Shown: positions 1 through 11,505, counted from the first letter of the stretch. The stretch is 64,000 bases of DNA from Ixodes scapularis (GCF_016920785.2 NW_024609846.1:77695816-77759815), one strand, 5' to 3'. Notes: generated from the sequence alone by a model not told the origin. Translations and numbers: made by a program.

Positions 1-1674
1 CCAACTACAAATTCGGATAGCGCCGTAAATATAGCTCTAAAAATTTTGTTTCTTCGTTGTAAAATCGTTTTATGACATCCTTTTTCCATCTAAGCTGTCT
101 AAAAAAAAATTTTTTTTCCTTTGCATGTGTCCTTTAACCGTTTCTTTTTTCTTCAGTTTTTGATCCTAAGTTGTTTTTTTTATATTTATTGCACGTACAG
201 CCCAAGCTGCACATGTCTCCACAATCAGTCGCCATCCTTAAAAATGTGTACAATAAAAAAAATACATGCTGCCATCTCTGAGCAGCACCGCAAACTATGC
301 TCGGAACAAGCCTGGGATGGCCAAAAAGAGCCAAGGGGCAAGGTATAGTGCGCGGATGAGCTACACCCATCCTAATTGGTTTAGGAACAACCCTAGGTGG
401 ACGAGCGAGGCTCGTCCAAAATGGGTTAAGGTGCACCAACACCTTCCACGTTGTTGAATCTTATGTAGTAGTATATGATCCTAAATTACCAGACTAGGTT
501 ACAGAAAGTAAAGAGTAAGAGGAGGACGGGACGTCATACCTTTTCATGTTCTCATTTTTTCGCCAGTCCTGTATTAAAAGGTTTTCATAGTAAAAGTGAC
601 GGTTGTATTTTATCTACCCTTTTGTTTCTCGCAATCTCCTGTCTACCAACTCAACCAGCAAAGTAATGCCCCCCCCCCCAACACACATCCAACCCACAAT
701 AGATATTTTTGGATACAAGATGCCATGAATGTGCTGTGCATGTGAACCAAGCTGAAGGCAAATTTGCGGTGTGAGGGAATAAAGAGTTACAAAACTGACA
801 AACATGGCAGTAGCATACTTTTCACTTTTGCACATGTACAAGAACCGCTAATTTCTATTAGAAAAGCGGAAAAGCCCAAGGCTATCAGGTTACTCACCGA
901 CAGCAACTACCAGGAAGAGAAAGGGGGGGGTCATGATTGTGAGGGCAGCTGGTCTGTAATGCTTGTGCTTTCCTGAAAGTTGCAAGTAAGACTTTTAAAG
1001 AAAAATGACCCAAACTATTGCAACAAAATATTCTTTCATTTCTCATACCAAAAAGGTTGGCATGAGGAACTTTGCCCAACTGACACGACGCAGAATCTGG
1101 TACTCATCTGCGTCGAAAAGCTTCTGTAAAGACGCGTCTACCACGCCGCAATCACTTTGAATCTCCAATCAAGCTTTCACCCAGCAAGCCCTTTCTTGTG
1201 GCTGTGGTGTACTGAAAGCGCAAGTGCAAAGTGAGTGAAGGCACCTCCAAATGCCACTTAGCGGGCCCAGGACTTCACCGCCTCCACGCCAAAGTCTCCT
1301 CGAGCAGAACCATGCTTCTGTGTCTGCCATGGTTTGGTTTAGTAAGGCTAGTGGCGCTTCGCACTAAGCCTATCATGGTGTTATGTCTCACTCCGCACGT
1401 AACAGTGGCACACAGTTCTTGTTCAAAGCAGCAAATGTCAATTTCGATCTTGGACAACAGTGCCACAGTGTGGTCACAAACATGTTCGGCTCGTCCTGGC
1501 TGTCATTTGCGTGTCTGCTCCTTCGTGTGGATGCGCTTGGGAGACGGACGAACCGCGGACATGATCAATCCGTCTGTGGATCAGTTCGTCGTGTGAATCA
1601 GCCATCAATGAAGAGTGCTGTTCATTTTGAACTTGATATAAATAGCCCTTTTGCAAAATCCCCCAAGCACGAAG
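1..1674. other. unannotated sequence, no gene seen
   Basis: I see no supported gene here. The open frames are short (up to 121 codons), overlap on both strands and show no domain or codon pattern. There is a short C run near 667-677. A TATAAATA string at about 1635-1642 lies just upstream of the inverted-repeat element, but no start site or gene follows it. Confidence 0.6.
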
Positions 1675-2446
1675 ATTTGTGCGAGACTCTCCCTCGCCTA
1701 GCCGCTCTGCCTTGAGATTGCATTGCCTTGTCGCTTGCCTCCTCTTAATCCTCTGTTTTTCGATTCCATTACCTGTCCTTATCTATTCCAATGTATATTT
1801 TATTGCTTCTAAGCATAGGCGTAGACTTCGGGGGGGCATCGAGGCTCGTGCCCCCCCTGGTGAGATCCGCGGGGGGGAGAGGGGGGCAGGGCAGGGCCTT
1901 ACCCTCGGGCCCTGCCCCCCTAAGATACAGCGGTGTGCTGCATCTTAGTTAAGTAAGCGGCAGTCGAAGGCATACGCTACAGTGCGAGTAAATGGAGCGA
2001 GCGTGGGTGGCCAAATCACAGCGCGCTCGGCTCTCGCATCACGATAGTTGATTCAGAGCTGTGCCTATCCCTATGACATGTGCGCGGCTGTTCATAAACG
2101 GCTCCTCTCGACTGTACGCGGGTCTAATTGAACCAACACAAACAGCTAACAGTGCGATAGGAATCTGTAGCAATGGTAGTACTCATACCGGGAAACGACG
2201 CGCGAAGCGGCGTGTTGTCCGTCGGCACTCCCATCGAAAAAGGCAAAATAAAGACACAAATACTATATATATACAAAAAATATTGTGCCCAGAAGAGAAT
2301 AGAAACCCTTGGAAGCGATAAAAAATACACTGGAATAGATAAAAATATGTAATGGAATCGAAAAACAGGATTAAGAGAAGGCAAGCGACAAGGCAATGCG
2401 ATCTCAAGGCAGAGCGGCCAGGCGAGGACAATCTCTCCCACAATTC
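1675..2446. mobile_element. element with ~140-bp inverted terminal arms
   Basis: The left arm (about 1675-1814) and right arm (about 2308-2446) are reverse complements over roughly 140 bp at high identity, by my reading close to 88%. Both arms therefore give matching frames containing ALR-HCLVACLLLIL, one on each strand. That is a by-product of the inversion and not evidence of a protein. The 490-bp middle begins with a G-rich/C-rich stretch (about 1829-1926). It holds no transposase-like frame. This could be a long-TIR foldback element or an inverted duplication. I did not find a clear target-site duplication. Confidence 0.65.
1829..1926. repeat. poly-G/poly-C-rich segment
   Basis: G runs of 7 and C runs of 6-7 alternate inside the long inverted-repeat element. 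The segment opens with AGGCGTAGAC and then a G run. This resembles the start of the hAT-type MITE at 6203, where GGCGTA is also followed by a long G run. It may be a degenerate relative, but I could not find a matching second end. Confidence 0.35.
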
Positions 2447-2695
2447 CTCGCGGGCGGGCCGGGGCGCTCGGGAAAATAGCGAATCGTCTATTAACTGAGC
2501 AGCACCTTTCTGTAGGATGGCTAACCCAACCTAAAACCCCTGGATATGTTTGTGTTAGTTTCTTAAGTGGTGTCAAAGTGCCAGTGCACGAGGCCCGTGC
2601 AGCACTTGGACGCAAATGGAAGTGTAGCCCTGAAATGAAAGGCATTTGGAAGTGAGTTGCATGTGTCTCTCGCATTCATACAATTCAAGCTGAAC

Positions 2696-2902
2696 CGCAT
2701 GTATGCGATTTAGCGAGCGACGGCAATGAGCAATGGAGAGCTCTCATTGCTCGGTTTTTGGATTTCTAGAAAGCTTTGCTCATCGCCACGGTCGCTTGCT
2801 CCCGTCGCTTTCATGTGGCTTGCCTCGTCGTGCAGCTGATCGAGCGATAGCAAAAAGGGTCGCCATCACTTTTCTTGTTGCTCGCTAAATTGCTTACATG
2901 CG
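2696..2902. mobile_element. MITE with ~27-bp terminal inverted repeats
   Basis: The ends CGCATGTATGCGATTTAGCG and, reverse-complemented, CGCATGTAAGCAATTTAGCG match over about 26 bp with three differences. The 207-bp element has no coding capacity. An internal palindrome, GAGCAATG ... CATTGCTC around AGAGCTCT, lies near 2727-2751. Family not recognised, and the target duplication is not clear. Confidence 0.55.
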
Positions 2903-3745
2903 TTTTATACTTTATAGTTGTTGGCACTTGCCAAAATGTGAAGCATGCATTTTATTCAGGGCTTTGCCCTTGCTGACTCTCAGACTGCTGGGATAACTTT
3001 GGGTTCCAGTGAAATACGACCACGTGATTTCTCCCTTTGCTTATGGGCTGAGGAGGAAGTAGTTTAAAACACTTTTTTTTTCTGTTTCTTTTGACACCAG
3101 TCAATGCGCGTTTTTTTTTTTTTTTTCTCTCCTAACCTTTACAGTGAAGTACTGCCAGAGGGTTAGTAAATAAGTGCACCATACGCAGAATTTTTTTTAT
3201 AAGAAGTCAGTGCCCCAGTCGAGAGAGAACTCGTTTATACCCTTCGCAAGCAACATCATCAATACAGACCTTACTTCTAAAGGCGCACGTCACGCAATGT
3301 TTCGAGTAGTTTCCGAGGACGAAAATCGAACTTGAATCTAACCTCGCACAGTGGAAGCGAATACAAGCGCCATCACACTAACGGGTACCTTTAGCAGTCA
3401 TGGGTTCCGCAAAACACACCGCCTAGCTGTCTGGTACCAAGCCGCCACCCGATTTGCAGAAATCAAGCTCCCTGATACACTCACCAAGTGTCTCGCTTGG
3501 CCCCCCTTGCCTCCGGTGGGACCTTTGCCTCTGGTTGCGTTCCCGCAATCTGAGTGCCCGTGCAGTGACAGGTCGGTTCCGTGGCTTCCTTGGCAAAAGC
3601 TCGAGGGTCATCCAATGCGGAAAGCACCTGTGCGACAAGGAACCGCACACGTTCGCTTTCACGCCGACTGCACACAAAAGGATCACGTTATAAACGCTCC
3701 GAACAGAAAGGACTCAAAAAGTAAAACGAGTGAGCGAGCACTCAC
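2903..3745. other. unannotated sequence, no gene seen
   Basis: T-rich sequence with two T runs (about 3073-3080 and 3111-3126) and several overlapping short frames on both strands. The plus frame 3351-3752 (133 codons) and its minus-strand overlaps have no recognisable motif. If the exon-like segment at 3746-3834 is real, this stretch would be its minus-strand downstream intron. Confidence 0.5.
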
Positions 3746-3834
3746 CAATTAGACTCATATCCACAGCTGGTTTTATGGGCACGCCGGCACCTAGGACACT
3801 TCCTTTTTCCAAGAACGTTCTTCGATGCTTGTTC
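3746..3834 (-). other. exon-like segment with Cys pairs (speculative)
   Basis: Read on the minus strand, 89 nt run from an acceptor-like CTTTAG|G to a strong donor TTG|GTGAGTG. One open frame contains KRKCPRCRRAHKTSCGYESN, a C-x2-C-x7-C pattern of zinc-binding appearance. A second frame is also open. I do not recognise a family and no neighbouring exon was found, so this may be chance or a scrap of a transposon protein. The splice signals and the Cys/basic composition are what I see. An exon is inference. Confidence 0.15.
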
Positions 3835-4732
3835 CTAAAGTCTGAAAGCGCCCGAAAGTTGCGAAAGTTTTGAAACTCGCTTCGTTTTTGAAAGTTTTTG
3901 CGTTTTGTTACGATGGCGATGGCGATGCGGCGATGCTCGTTGGTTCCGAGTTCCGACCAAGTTTATTTGACGCAACGTGAATTTACTTGTTTTATTCGAC
4001 TTAAATTAAAACTTTAAGATATAAAAAAATTGTTTTAAGATTTATAAAATTATTTGTAATAAAGCATGTCGAAGCGCAATGTGTACTAAACTGGAGCTTG
4101 GCTTCGTCAGCTTCGTTTCAATTTGACATGGCGGCGACCACTATTGTGCCGTGTACCGTGCTCGACCTATTTGCTGTGCATTGGTTGTCCTGTTATCCAC
4201 CTCTTGCGATCCTCATCAGCCCCAAGCATGCTGTCTAAGTATTGTGTCCTCGCCGGAAAGAATATCCAGTCTTCGAAGCGTTGCTCGAATGTCGTCGGCA
4301 CCCACGAACCGACTCGGCAAGCCTCACGTCGTTGCTTGGTTCCTCCGCGTTTCCGGCGATGGATCCCCCAGCCCTGGCCTCAGCCCTACAGGACGTATCC
4401 GGTGAAAAACAATCTACGACAACGCGGTGTCTTTGGAATGCGATTGCTACGATCAGTGGCTCTTAAAACCTCAGTAGCCCCCCTTCAATAGTGAACTCTG
4501 CGATGTGAGCGCCCTTACCTTCAGTGTCCGGAGTCTGCTGCAAACCTCCGACGAGAGCGGACGTCTTCTCCGGGCTCCGCAAAGCCCAGAGAACTGTACG
4601 CGACTGTACCAACTGTACGTGATCCTGGTATAAACATCGCCGCGCTCCGTCGGCCCGCCGCAGCACGTCCGCCGAGAGATCGGTTCGCTCGAGTCTCGTT
4701 CTGCGAGCGGCACGCCCGTTTCTGCTTCGAAT
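3835..4732. other. unannotated; possible LINE leader
   Basis: There is no supported gene. The first part is AT-rich (about 3975-4070). From about 4118 the sequence becomes GC-rich and runs straight into the LINE ORF1 at 4733, so 4118-4732 could be the element's 5' leader. A target duplication or element start could not be located. Confidence 0.4.
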
Positions 4733-5488
4733 ATGGCTACAGCCGACATCGCCGCTTCGCAGCTCACCAATATCTCTGCGTCCATCCTGAGACAGGACAT
4801 GAAAATCTCTCTAGAGCGAGACGACCAAGGTGGGAAATGGATCACCCCTGGAAAGCCCCGCAAATCTCGTCTTCCGGCCGACTTTGACCCCGAACTTCAC
4901 GTAGTTATAGTGCATCTCCCAGTCCGTCCTGCTGGCGCAGCTGCGCTGCCTCTTGACAGTTTGCCGGCGTTCTTGCAAGCCGCACAGCTCCTTGCTCATA
5001 CATGTACCGACGTGTCGCTCCACCTCCGGCAAAATAACCGTCCTCCGCACCCATCACGAACCGATCGTCAATTGGCTACTTCGCATCACCAATATCACCT
5101 TACAAAACATTTCCCCTCCCGTCCACTCCTACCTACCCCCGACGAGATCATCAATGATCTGGAGTCTTATCAAGGTGACATCCTTCAAGCAAGGCGAGTA
5201 GGCACAACAGGTTCAGCCATCATCACCTTCATCGGAACCCATGTCCCTTACACAGTGTACTACCGCCGCCTTGAATTTCGCTGCCGTCCCCACAAACCTC
5301 GAGCCCATCATTGCAACAGCTGTGTCGAGTACGGACACCGCACTCTGGCCTGCCCGGGCAACCAGCGACGCTGCCCCCCGTGTTCCACCACCCTGGCCCG
5401 CCCAGACGAACCCCATCCGTGTACTCCGTGGTTTGCGTTGCCTCAACTCGCAGTGTGGTTCTCAAGCAGGGCACTTGGTCTCGACTAA
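4733..5488 (+). pseudogene. LINE ORF1 (gag-like, CCHC knuckle), decayed
   Basis: This is a 251-codon open frame from ATG. It carries a zinc knuckle C194-x2-C197-x4-H202-x4-C207, followed by a second Cys pair at C214/C217 with H228 and C230. This is the layout of nucleic-acid-binding ORF1 proteins of non-LTR retrotransposons, which coat the element RNA. Residues about 101-136 look out of register. The other plus frame at about 5033-5137 reads LLRITNITLQNISPPVHSYL, which fits this class better, so two compensating frameshifts are likely. After residue 230 another Cys/His-rich stretch sits in a different frame (about 5440-5485). The open frame is therefore accidental in part, and the copy is not functional. 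A decayed RT follows on the same strand. Family (CR1, L2 or Jockey-like) not settled. Confidence 0.7.
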
Positions 5489-5825
5489 GCTGCTGCACCT
5501 TCACTCACTCCATGAGACGCATCCCTGAACAGTTCTAGCGGCATGTAAAGCATGGATGCAGGATTCGGTTTATGGCAGTCACCTTGACAATTGCTACAGT
5601 GGAGCACACTGCTTACAGAAAGGATCGTGCTAAGAACTGTAGGGGTGTGCTGGTCGTGGTACCTTTTCTACTACCCTTTTGGCGACGCCACGACCTGGAG
5701 CTGGAACCTCTCACAAGCATGGCAAGGGGCTGCTATACTGTGCATGCTACCTGGCTTCCGTGACAGCTGAGTCCTATGACCTGCCCAGCGAGCCACTGGT
5801 GCTCATTAACACGATTTAATTAGAT

Positions 5826-6202
5826 GTGTGCATACTAGACGTCTTCAAGTTGAGTCGCTCGGAGTGCAGTGTATACCATGGAACCATTTCCAGTGGCCCC
5901 AAATACTCGACAGTTCGACGGTACAGTGTGCTCAGTCCACTTGTTCTCAACATGTTTATTAATTGTGATCCCTGCAATCAACTCCACTGCTGTAACGGAC
6001 GACCTGATACTGGTGCCGCTTATCAGGTGGCCCAAGAAACCACCAGGGTTTGCAGAACAACATCGACAAGGTCTACTATAAACAGCCAGCTATGCTTCTT
6101 CGCACAGCCTGACGACAGTTTTGTTCAAAACGTGCGGAACACTGGGTTTTGTACTTAGCGTGTCCAGTAGACCAGGCCATAACAGACTTACGTGCCTTTC
6201 AC
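5826..6202 (+). pseudogene. decayed reverse transcriptase, palm region
   Basis: The frame at 5826-6158 contains VRRYSVLSPLVLNMFIN (about 5911-5963), matching the GVPQGSVLGPLLFLxxIND block of LINE reverse transcriptases. It is followed by FFAQPDDSFVQNV (from about 6093), a damaged form of the FADD catalytic block. Stops and lost key residues (the PQG is gone, and the FADD is split by extra residues) mean it is dead. It lies on the same strand as ORF1, 340 bp downstream, as in an ORF1-ORF2 element with much of the endonuclease and fingers deleted. A hAT-type MITE interrupts it at 6202. Confidence 0.65.
6195..6202. repeat. 8-bp target-site duplication, left copy
   Basis: CCTTTCAC directly precedes the MITE terminus CAGTGGCGTACC. 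The same 8 bp follow the other terminus at 6477-6484. An 8-bp duplication is the hallmark of hAT-superfamily insertion. Confidence 0.85.
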
Positions 6203-6476
6203 CAGTGGCGTACCAACTTGGTTTTGAGTGGGGGGGGGGGGGGGCAAACTAAACCCCCTTCCCCTCCCCTCCTCCCCCCCCCCCGGGACCGAGGAGCGGT
6301 GCCCTTGGTATCCCTTGGGCGCTGCCAGCCAGTGTTTGCCCTGCCTAGTGGTCTAGTGGTGGCTGTTTTAGGGGGGGGGGGGCAAAACACATGACTTGCC
6401 CCCCCCCCCCCCCCCCCCCCACTCTAAGAACTGGGGGACAAGCGCCCCCCTTGACCACCCGGTTGGTACGCCCATG
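6203..6476. mobile_element. hAT-type MITE inserted in LINE RT
   Basis: This 274-bp element has ends CAGTGGCGTACCAAC and, reverse-complemented, CATGGGCGTACCAAC, flanked by perfect 8-bp duplications CCTTTCAC. Both the CAGTGGCG-type terminus and the 8-bp duplication fit the hAT superfamily. The interior is very G-rich on one side (run at about 6230-6244) and C-rich on the other (runs at about 6274-6284 and 6400-6420), with no coding capacity. The element would depend on a transposase supplied elsewhere. Removing it with one target copy leaves the flanking RT remnant in the same reading frame. Confidence 0.85.
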
Positions 6477-6760
6477 CCTTTCACAGCCCTGGTCCTGCCA
6501 CACCTAAAGTATTGCAGCTCCATATGAGACTCCTGTGAGGTTGATCTTGTAAGATCAGTTGAAAGTGTTCATCGAAGGGCAACTATACACTATTCTTCGG
6601 CAGCCAAGCTCACTCCGCATCACTCACTGCTTTGACATTGGCTAGAATTCTGGCCCTTCAATGGACGACCAGAGTTGATCTCAAGTGTGGCCCTCCAGCG
6701 GGTTGTCTTATTATGCCTCCTAAACAGCGTTGTGAAACTGCAAGTTCGTGAGACAGCACT
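6477..6760 (+). pseudogene. decayed reverse transcriptase, C-terminal part
   Basis: In the frame continuing from the upstream RT remnant, the sequence reads FTALVLPHLKYCSSI (about 6480-6524), then a stop, then SVESVHRRATIHYSS (about 6555-6600). This matches the typical LVLPHLEYCSSVWDP ... LEKVQRRAARFI segment of LINE RTs. A weaker continuation, LALQWTTRVDLKC, follows near 6652. Together with 5826-6202 it is one protein-coding relic split by the MITE. Where the LINE ends is not clear. Confidence 0.65.
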
Positions 6761-8290
6761 GAAGGGAGTTGTTTGCAAGAATTGGGCTGGTGCCTTTCAA
6801 CCGTTTCGTACTGTAGAGCAACAGCCTTCCTTCTTGGTGTGGTCTTCACTGTTCTGGCAATCCCTTTATTTGCACTCACGCAGAACCCCCCTAACAATCA
6901 TCACAAGCTCGAAAACATCTGTAGACAGGAAACTCGCTACCTTCACTCCCACTGAGGTAGAGCAGTGCCTATGTGCTTTAACGTGAATTGCAGACTTTTA
7001 CTTGATTTCTATTTTGTGTTTCCCCCCACTTTTATTTGTTCCTTTTGCAGGGTACTGCGGGTTTCTTGGTATAGTCTTTGGCCTCTTTACTATAACGAAT
7101 TGCTCTTAGCAGGATTAGACGATAAAAGCACTTCTAACGCTTTTATCCTCTACTATGGTACTCTTTGGCACACAAATGTACTATTTTATTCAACCTAACG
7201 AAAAACGGGTTTTATGTCCGTTAAGTAAGAAACGGACACATTGTCCGTCAGAATTACGACAAATTGTTTGTAAAATTACGGAAATTTTTTACAGTGTAGA
7301 TAAGCTGGGTTCCATGGCGGACTCTCCCCGCTCGCTCGGATTAGCGGGCAGTTACGGACACACAGAAGACGGCGTCACGCCCATCTAACAGCATTGCGGC
7401 GGTGCACTATGTAGCAGACTGATCCGGAACCGCCGTTAGCGAGACCTAATCGAAGGGGTCCTTTGCCTTACTTGTTTGTTTATCTTTATTTTAAGCGCTT
7501 ATCAGGTCTTACTGGACGGATGTGAGAAGTAGAAATATACAAATGTTCGCATCTGGTAAGATCCGAAATCGCTACACTTTTCATGTTGGTTACAAACAAG
7601 GAGCGGCTGGCGTGGCGGCGGTATGATGCGGCAGTCGTCCGTGTTTTTTTCAGCGGCACTCGCTGCCTATAGCATCGTTCGTGCAAGCGGTCCCGTCGTT
7701 GCGGTCGCTTCTTTTTTACGCTCGCCATCCTTTATGTCTTTTTTTTTATTTTTTCATCTGTACCCTCCGTTATTTCCCAAAGAGTTTTTGCTGCTCGCTG
7801 GCGAGCCTTAAGTGGTGATATCCTGCCCGCGGCATCGTCGCGATGAGGCTGGGAATTAGGCTAAACTAGATTACGAATACGCGAGAGCGGAGAGTGAAGC
7901 TGCCGTGGCCGCGCGTCAATTCGCGCTCGCCCGCCAGCGTTTCCAAGTTTCCTCATTCTAGGAGCGGGAGTTTCTTTTCCCTTTCCTTTTGTGGTTGCCA
8001 GAAAGGGGAAGCAATCTACGTGGGGCAGAGTTGGTTGTCTCGAGTTTTCGCTCGTGTCCGTGCTTGGTTAAGATCGCGTTTTGTCGTGTTTTTTTGGCTG
8101 CTGGCGCGTCCCCGACATCGGGTCGCTCATTGTTCGGCGCTTTTGTTCTGCGATCTCCGAAAGAGACGCGTTGATATTGTCAAGTGCGTCCGTGTCTCCT
8201 TTCGTCATTTTCTTTTGTAAAAATGCCGTGGCGGGAAATGCTGACTCTATTAAACACGCTGCGTGAGCAATATTCTCTCTGAAGCCAATA
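6761..8290. other. unannotated sequence, no gene seen
   Basis: The first 300 bp may be the decayed 3' end of the LINE. The rest (about 7300-8270) is moderately GC-rich, with several overlapping frames of 60-108 codons on both strands and no recognisable domain. I see no repeats with clear ends. Confidence 0.5.
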
Positions 8291-8484
8291 AGGAGTATTC
8301 ACTGGGCGCCATATTTGTGGGTGCTGTTTAGAGCGCATGCTCAGAACGAGCCCACATTAATAGGCTGCTAAGACCGGCACTCTTGAAGGTGCGGAATGCA
8401 TGTTTCAAAAGAACTGTGGAAGCTCGCCATCAGCACGCGCTCAGCAGTCGCGCACACAGCTATGGCCGCCAGTGGATACTTCCT
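8291..8484. mobile_element. MITE family A, copy 1 (AGGAGTATTCACTGG ends)
   Basis: The 194-bp element ends in AGGAGTATTCACTGGGCGCC and, reverse-complemented, AGGAAGTATCCACTGGCGGC. The same sequence, including the internal TTTAGAGCGCATGCTCAGAA, recurs at 35634-35827, and a diverged part recurs at 22554-22723. ATA flanks both ends (possible 3-bp duplication). It is non-coding, and the superfamily is uncertain because the duplication is not conserved in copy 2. Confidence 0.75.
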
Positions 8485-11180
8485 ATAGACGCTTTCAGCG
8501 CGTGCCAGATTGAGCCGCCATAGCCGACCTTCTCTTGTCTTACCGAGATGCCGAGCCCCTGAAGCGGACGTTGGCGAGTCTTCACAAGGGCCTATGCTGG
8601 GGAGAAGGACGCAGTAGTAATTAAAATGGCAATAACCTGTCCTGCTGTGGTAATGATGAAGTGGAGCGAACGGAATAAGAGGGAACAAAAACTGAAGGTC
8701 GGTTATGGCGGCGCCCATGCCAGCTACCTGATAGCGTCTATAGACAAATTTGGATTATATCCTCGTGAGAAGACGTATTCCTTGGGTTGACGCTGCCGTT
8801 TCCGCGATTTATAGCCACTTTACGAATCGTTTACTGGAACGTAAGATACATTTAACGTCTCTTAACTAAATGGGACATGCCCTAAATCGTACTTTGTGTT
8901 AATTTTAGCTTTATACAATGAGGTACAGTTTTCATTCGTACAGTTCCTCGTTTAGAGTATAGGGCTACATTTGAAGGAAGTTCTGTAGTGTCGTTCAGTA
9001 GAGTTTAGGAAATAAATTAACCAGACTGTTTAAGCGCTTAGTGCTGCGTGTGTTACTTTCTGTCCCTGTCTTGCGGCGCTTATTGTCAAAAACAACGAAA
9101 TGGTGCCTTCCTTCTTTTTTGTTCTTTCCGTAAAATGGGTGTAACGACTTTCTCATTTGTTTATACTTCATTTTTATATTCATGCAACGGAAGTATCGTG
9201 GTTTGTTTCTCCTGCCCATAAAGGACGCAACGTCTAAAAGTATAATAATGAAAGTTGGTGGCACAGTTGTGGACTGTAGACCATTTTGTTTGAAAACGCT
9301 ACTAGGACGCGCTGCAATCTTTGACGCCCCAGCGAACTTTCGGTTCATAAAAAGAACGGTCAAAGCTCCCTTTAATACCGCTGCTTGAAACGTCAATGAA
9401 ACATTTACCCACCGATTCTCCAGGTGAACGCCAAAAGAACCATGAAGCGCGTGATCTGTTCACGAGTTTCGAATATTCCGGTAAACCAACTTGTTTCCTC
9501 CAAGAAGTTAAACCGTACAGCCGAAGGCCCCTGCTAACTCTCCAACTTTGTTTTCCGTGTAGCACTTATGCTTTCTAGCACTGGTGACATAAGCAGGCTC
9601 GACAGGATTACAAAAACGGAGTGACCGGCAGTCGCTGTGAGTAACGGTTCATCTTTGTAAAGAGCAAAAGGGTCTGTCGCCGCGGCTGTTGACATTTGTA
9701 CGGCACATACATGCCTGGAGGAAAAGCTCTCAGAGTGTACCTGGCCAACGCCTACCAAATAAATGGAGAACGGATAGGGCAACTGGGACGTTCACCCTGT
9801 GAATCGGACTGTCGATAACGCCCTCTAGGTTGTGTCTTTGAAAATGCCCTAAACGTCTCGGATGCCGACACTGCAGCACTCGGTCACACGAGGTCAAAGT
9901 GTGATGAGGCAGTGATGAAGTTAATTGTTATTACAAGTAGCTACTGCTCCCAATCCAACTGTGTGGGAGCCACTTACTATACACGGTATTCCTTTTTACC
10001 CCGTAGTCTGATAAGGAAAGGAAAAAAAAAAGGTTAGCTATAACTGATATGACTGAAAGTGGCTTCCACCGTATAGTAATCGATCACGAGTGATATCAAT
10101 GCGGAAACCGAGCAAGGTCAGCCATTCTGTGTCTTGCTCAAATTTTCTATTCAGTTTTTTTTTTTTTTTTTTTTATTCCGACATTTTGATCGGCTCGCGG
10201 ATGCGTGTTTGGGTGCGCGGCTTTGACGAAAATGACAGCTGCCGATGTCCCTTCGACTGTTGCTTCGCTGTCTTTGGCAACTGTTTCCTCGAGCTCATTT
10301 CTCTCTGTTGTCAGTTACTTCGGAATCCCCCGAGCCCGCGCGGTTGTAGGGAGGAGTACCTTCTGCTCCGTTACACGCGTCTCTTGGCTCGTGTTTTCTT
10401 TTTTTGTCTCCAAGGATTTGTACTTTCTTCCTGTAAGTTGCACTGTGCCATTAAAAAAAAAGTTTTGGTTGGGTTGCTTGAGCGATAACGGGTGAGAACC
10501 GATAAGAATCGGAACTCGATAGAAAATTATAACCGTGGGCAACGAATCGTACCTGCCTATTCGCGCGAAGGTCGTGACTTTAGCTGACACGGGAATGAAA
10601 CGAGCATGTGCACAAAGTGCCAGGCATTTCTGTCACATCCTTCACGAAACTGTTCAGAACTGACGACCTAGCCTTGAACAAACTCGCGCTTCTGCGGCTC
10701 AAAAGAGATGATCCGAAAGACTCGGAACGACTCTAGATATCGCGCAGAACACGCGGTTTCTCGATTATCGCGGTCCGCACAGTACTTGGGGACGAAAATA
10801 TCTCGCTTTATTATCACTTTACTCAACTTTGAGTATGCGCAGACAGAGCCTTCAAACTAGCGATCTTGAGTGTTTCATGTTTTTTTTTTTTCCTCTTATA
10901 CGATCGAATAGCCTCCATCGAAATTCCATGTGTAGCTTAATATTATCATCCTGGTTACAGAATTAAGTGGCCAATGATTGGTGTTCATCGATACCCTGTC
11001 TGAGCAAGACGCGAAAAAGCTGTTGTCCAATGTTCGTGCCAAAAATATGACGGGTCAGAGTATACATGTTCAGCTATTGCAGCGGTTAATAAACTTTTGG
11101 CCTTCACGGACCCCGTGACCCACCCAGAGGCCGTTCGAGAACCCCCCAATGCATTCTGCATCTAAAAATTTTGTGTAATG
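8485..11180. other. unannotated, T-rich unique sequence
   Basis: No supported gene. Frames such as 8995-9396 (minus, 133 codons) and 10090-10488 (plus, 132 codons) are low-complexity or unrecognised. T runs occur at about 10157-10174 and 10880-10890. An A run follows a purine stretch near 10019-10031. Confidence 0.5.
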
Positions 11181-11202
11181 CCCCCCCCCCCCCCCCCTCA
11201 AA

Positions 11203-11233
<31 letters not shown>

Positions 11234-11243
11234 TATATATTTT
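11181..11243. repeat. compound (C)n-(A)n-(TA)n tract
   Basis: A run of 17 C is followed at once by about 14 A and then (TA)n. The C run then A/TA layout resembles the poly-C interiors of MITEs seen elsewhere in the window, but no termini are visible here. Confidence 0.8.
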
Positions 11244-11505
11244 CTGTTAAGGCGGTTTTTTCTTTGCGCGGACTGGTATTACCGTTTTTGAGGGCCTTAG
11301 GGGGTCCGCGGACCACTGAGCTATTGGGAGTGGCTACACGTAACCATTTGGTGGGAGGCTTACGTACGCTAAGACACCTCGTGCCAAGTGTAGATCAGTT
11401 AGCATAAACTGCGGACAACGAATGTGCCCTCCAGTTGCGCAAAAGGCTGCAAGACTTTTTTTTACTCTGTCTTTCCCTTTTCTCTTTTGTTCGATTGCTT
11501 ACGCG

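Noticed and set aside
1679..1948. Plus frame with a hydrophobic CLVACLLLILCF stretch like a signal peptide
   Set aside because: The same peptide is encoded on the minus strand in the inverted arm. It is a product of the inverted repeat.
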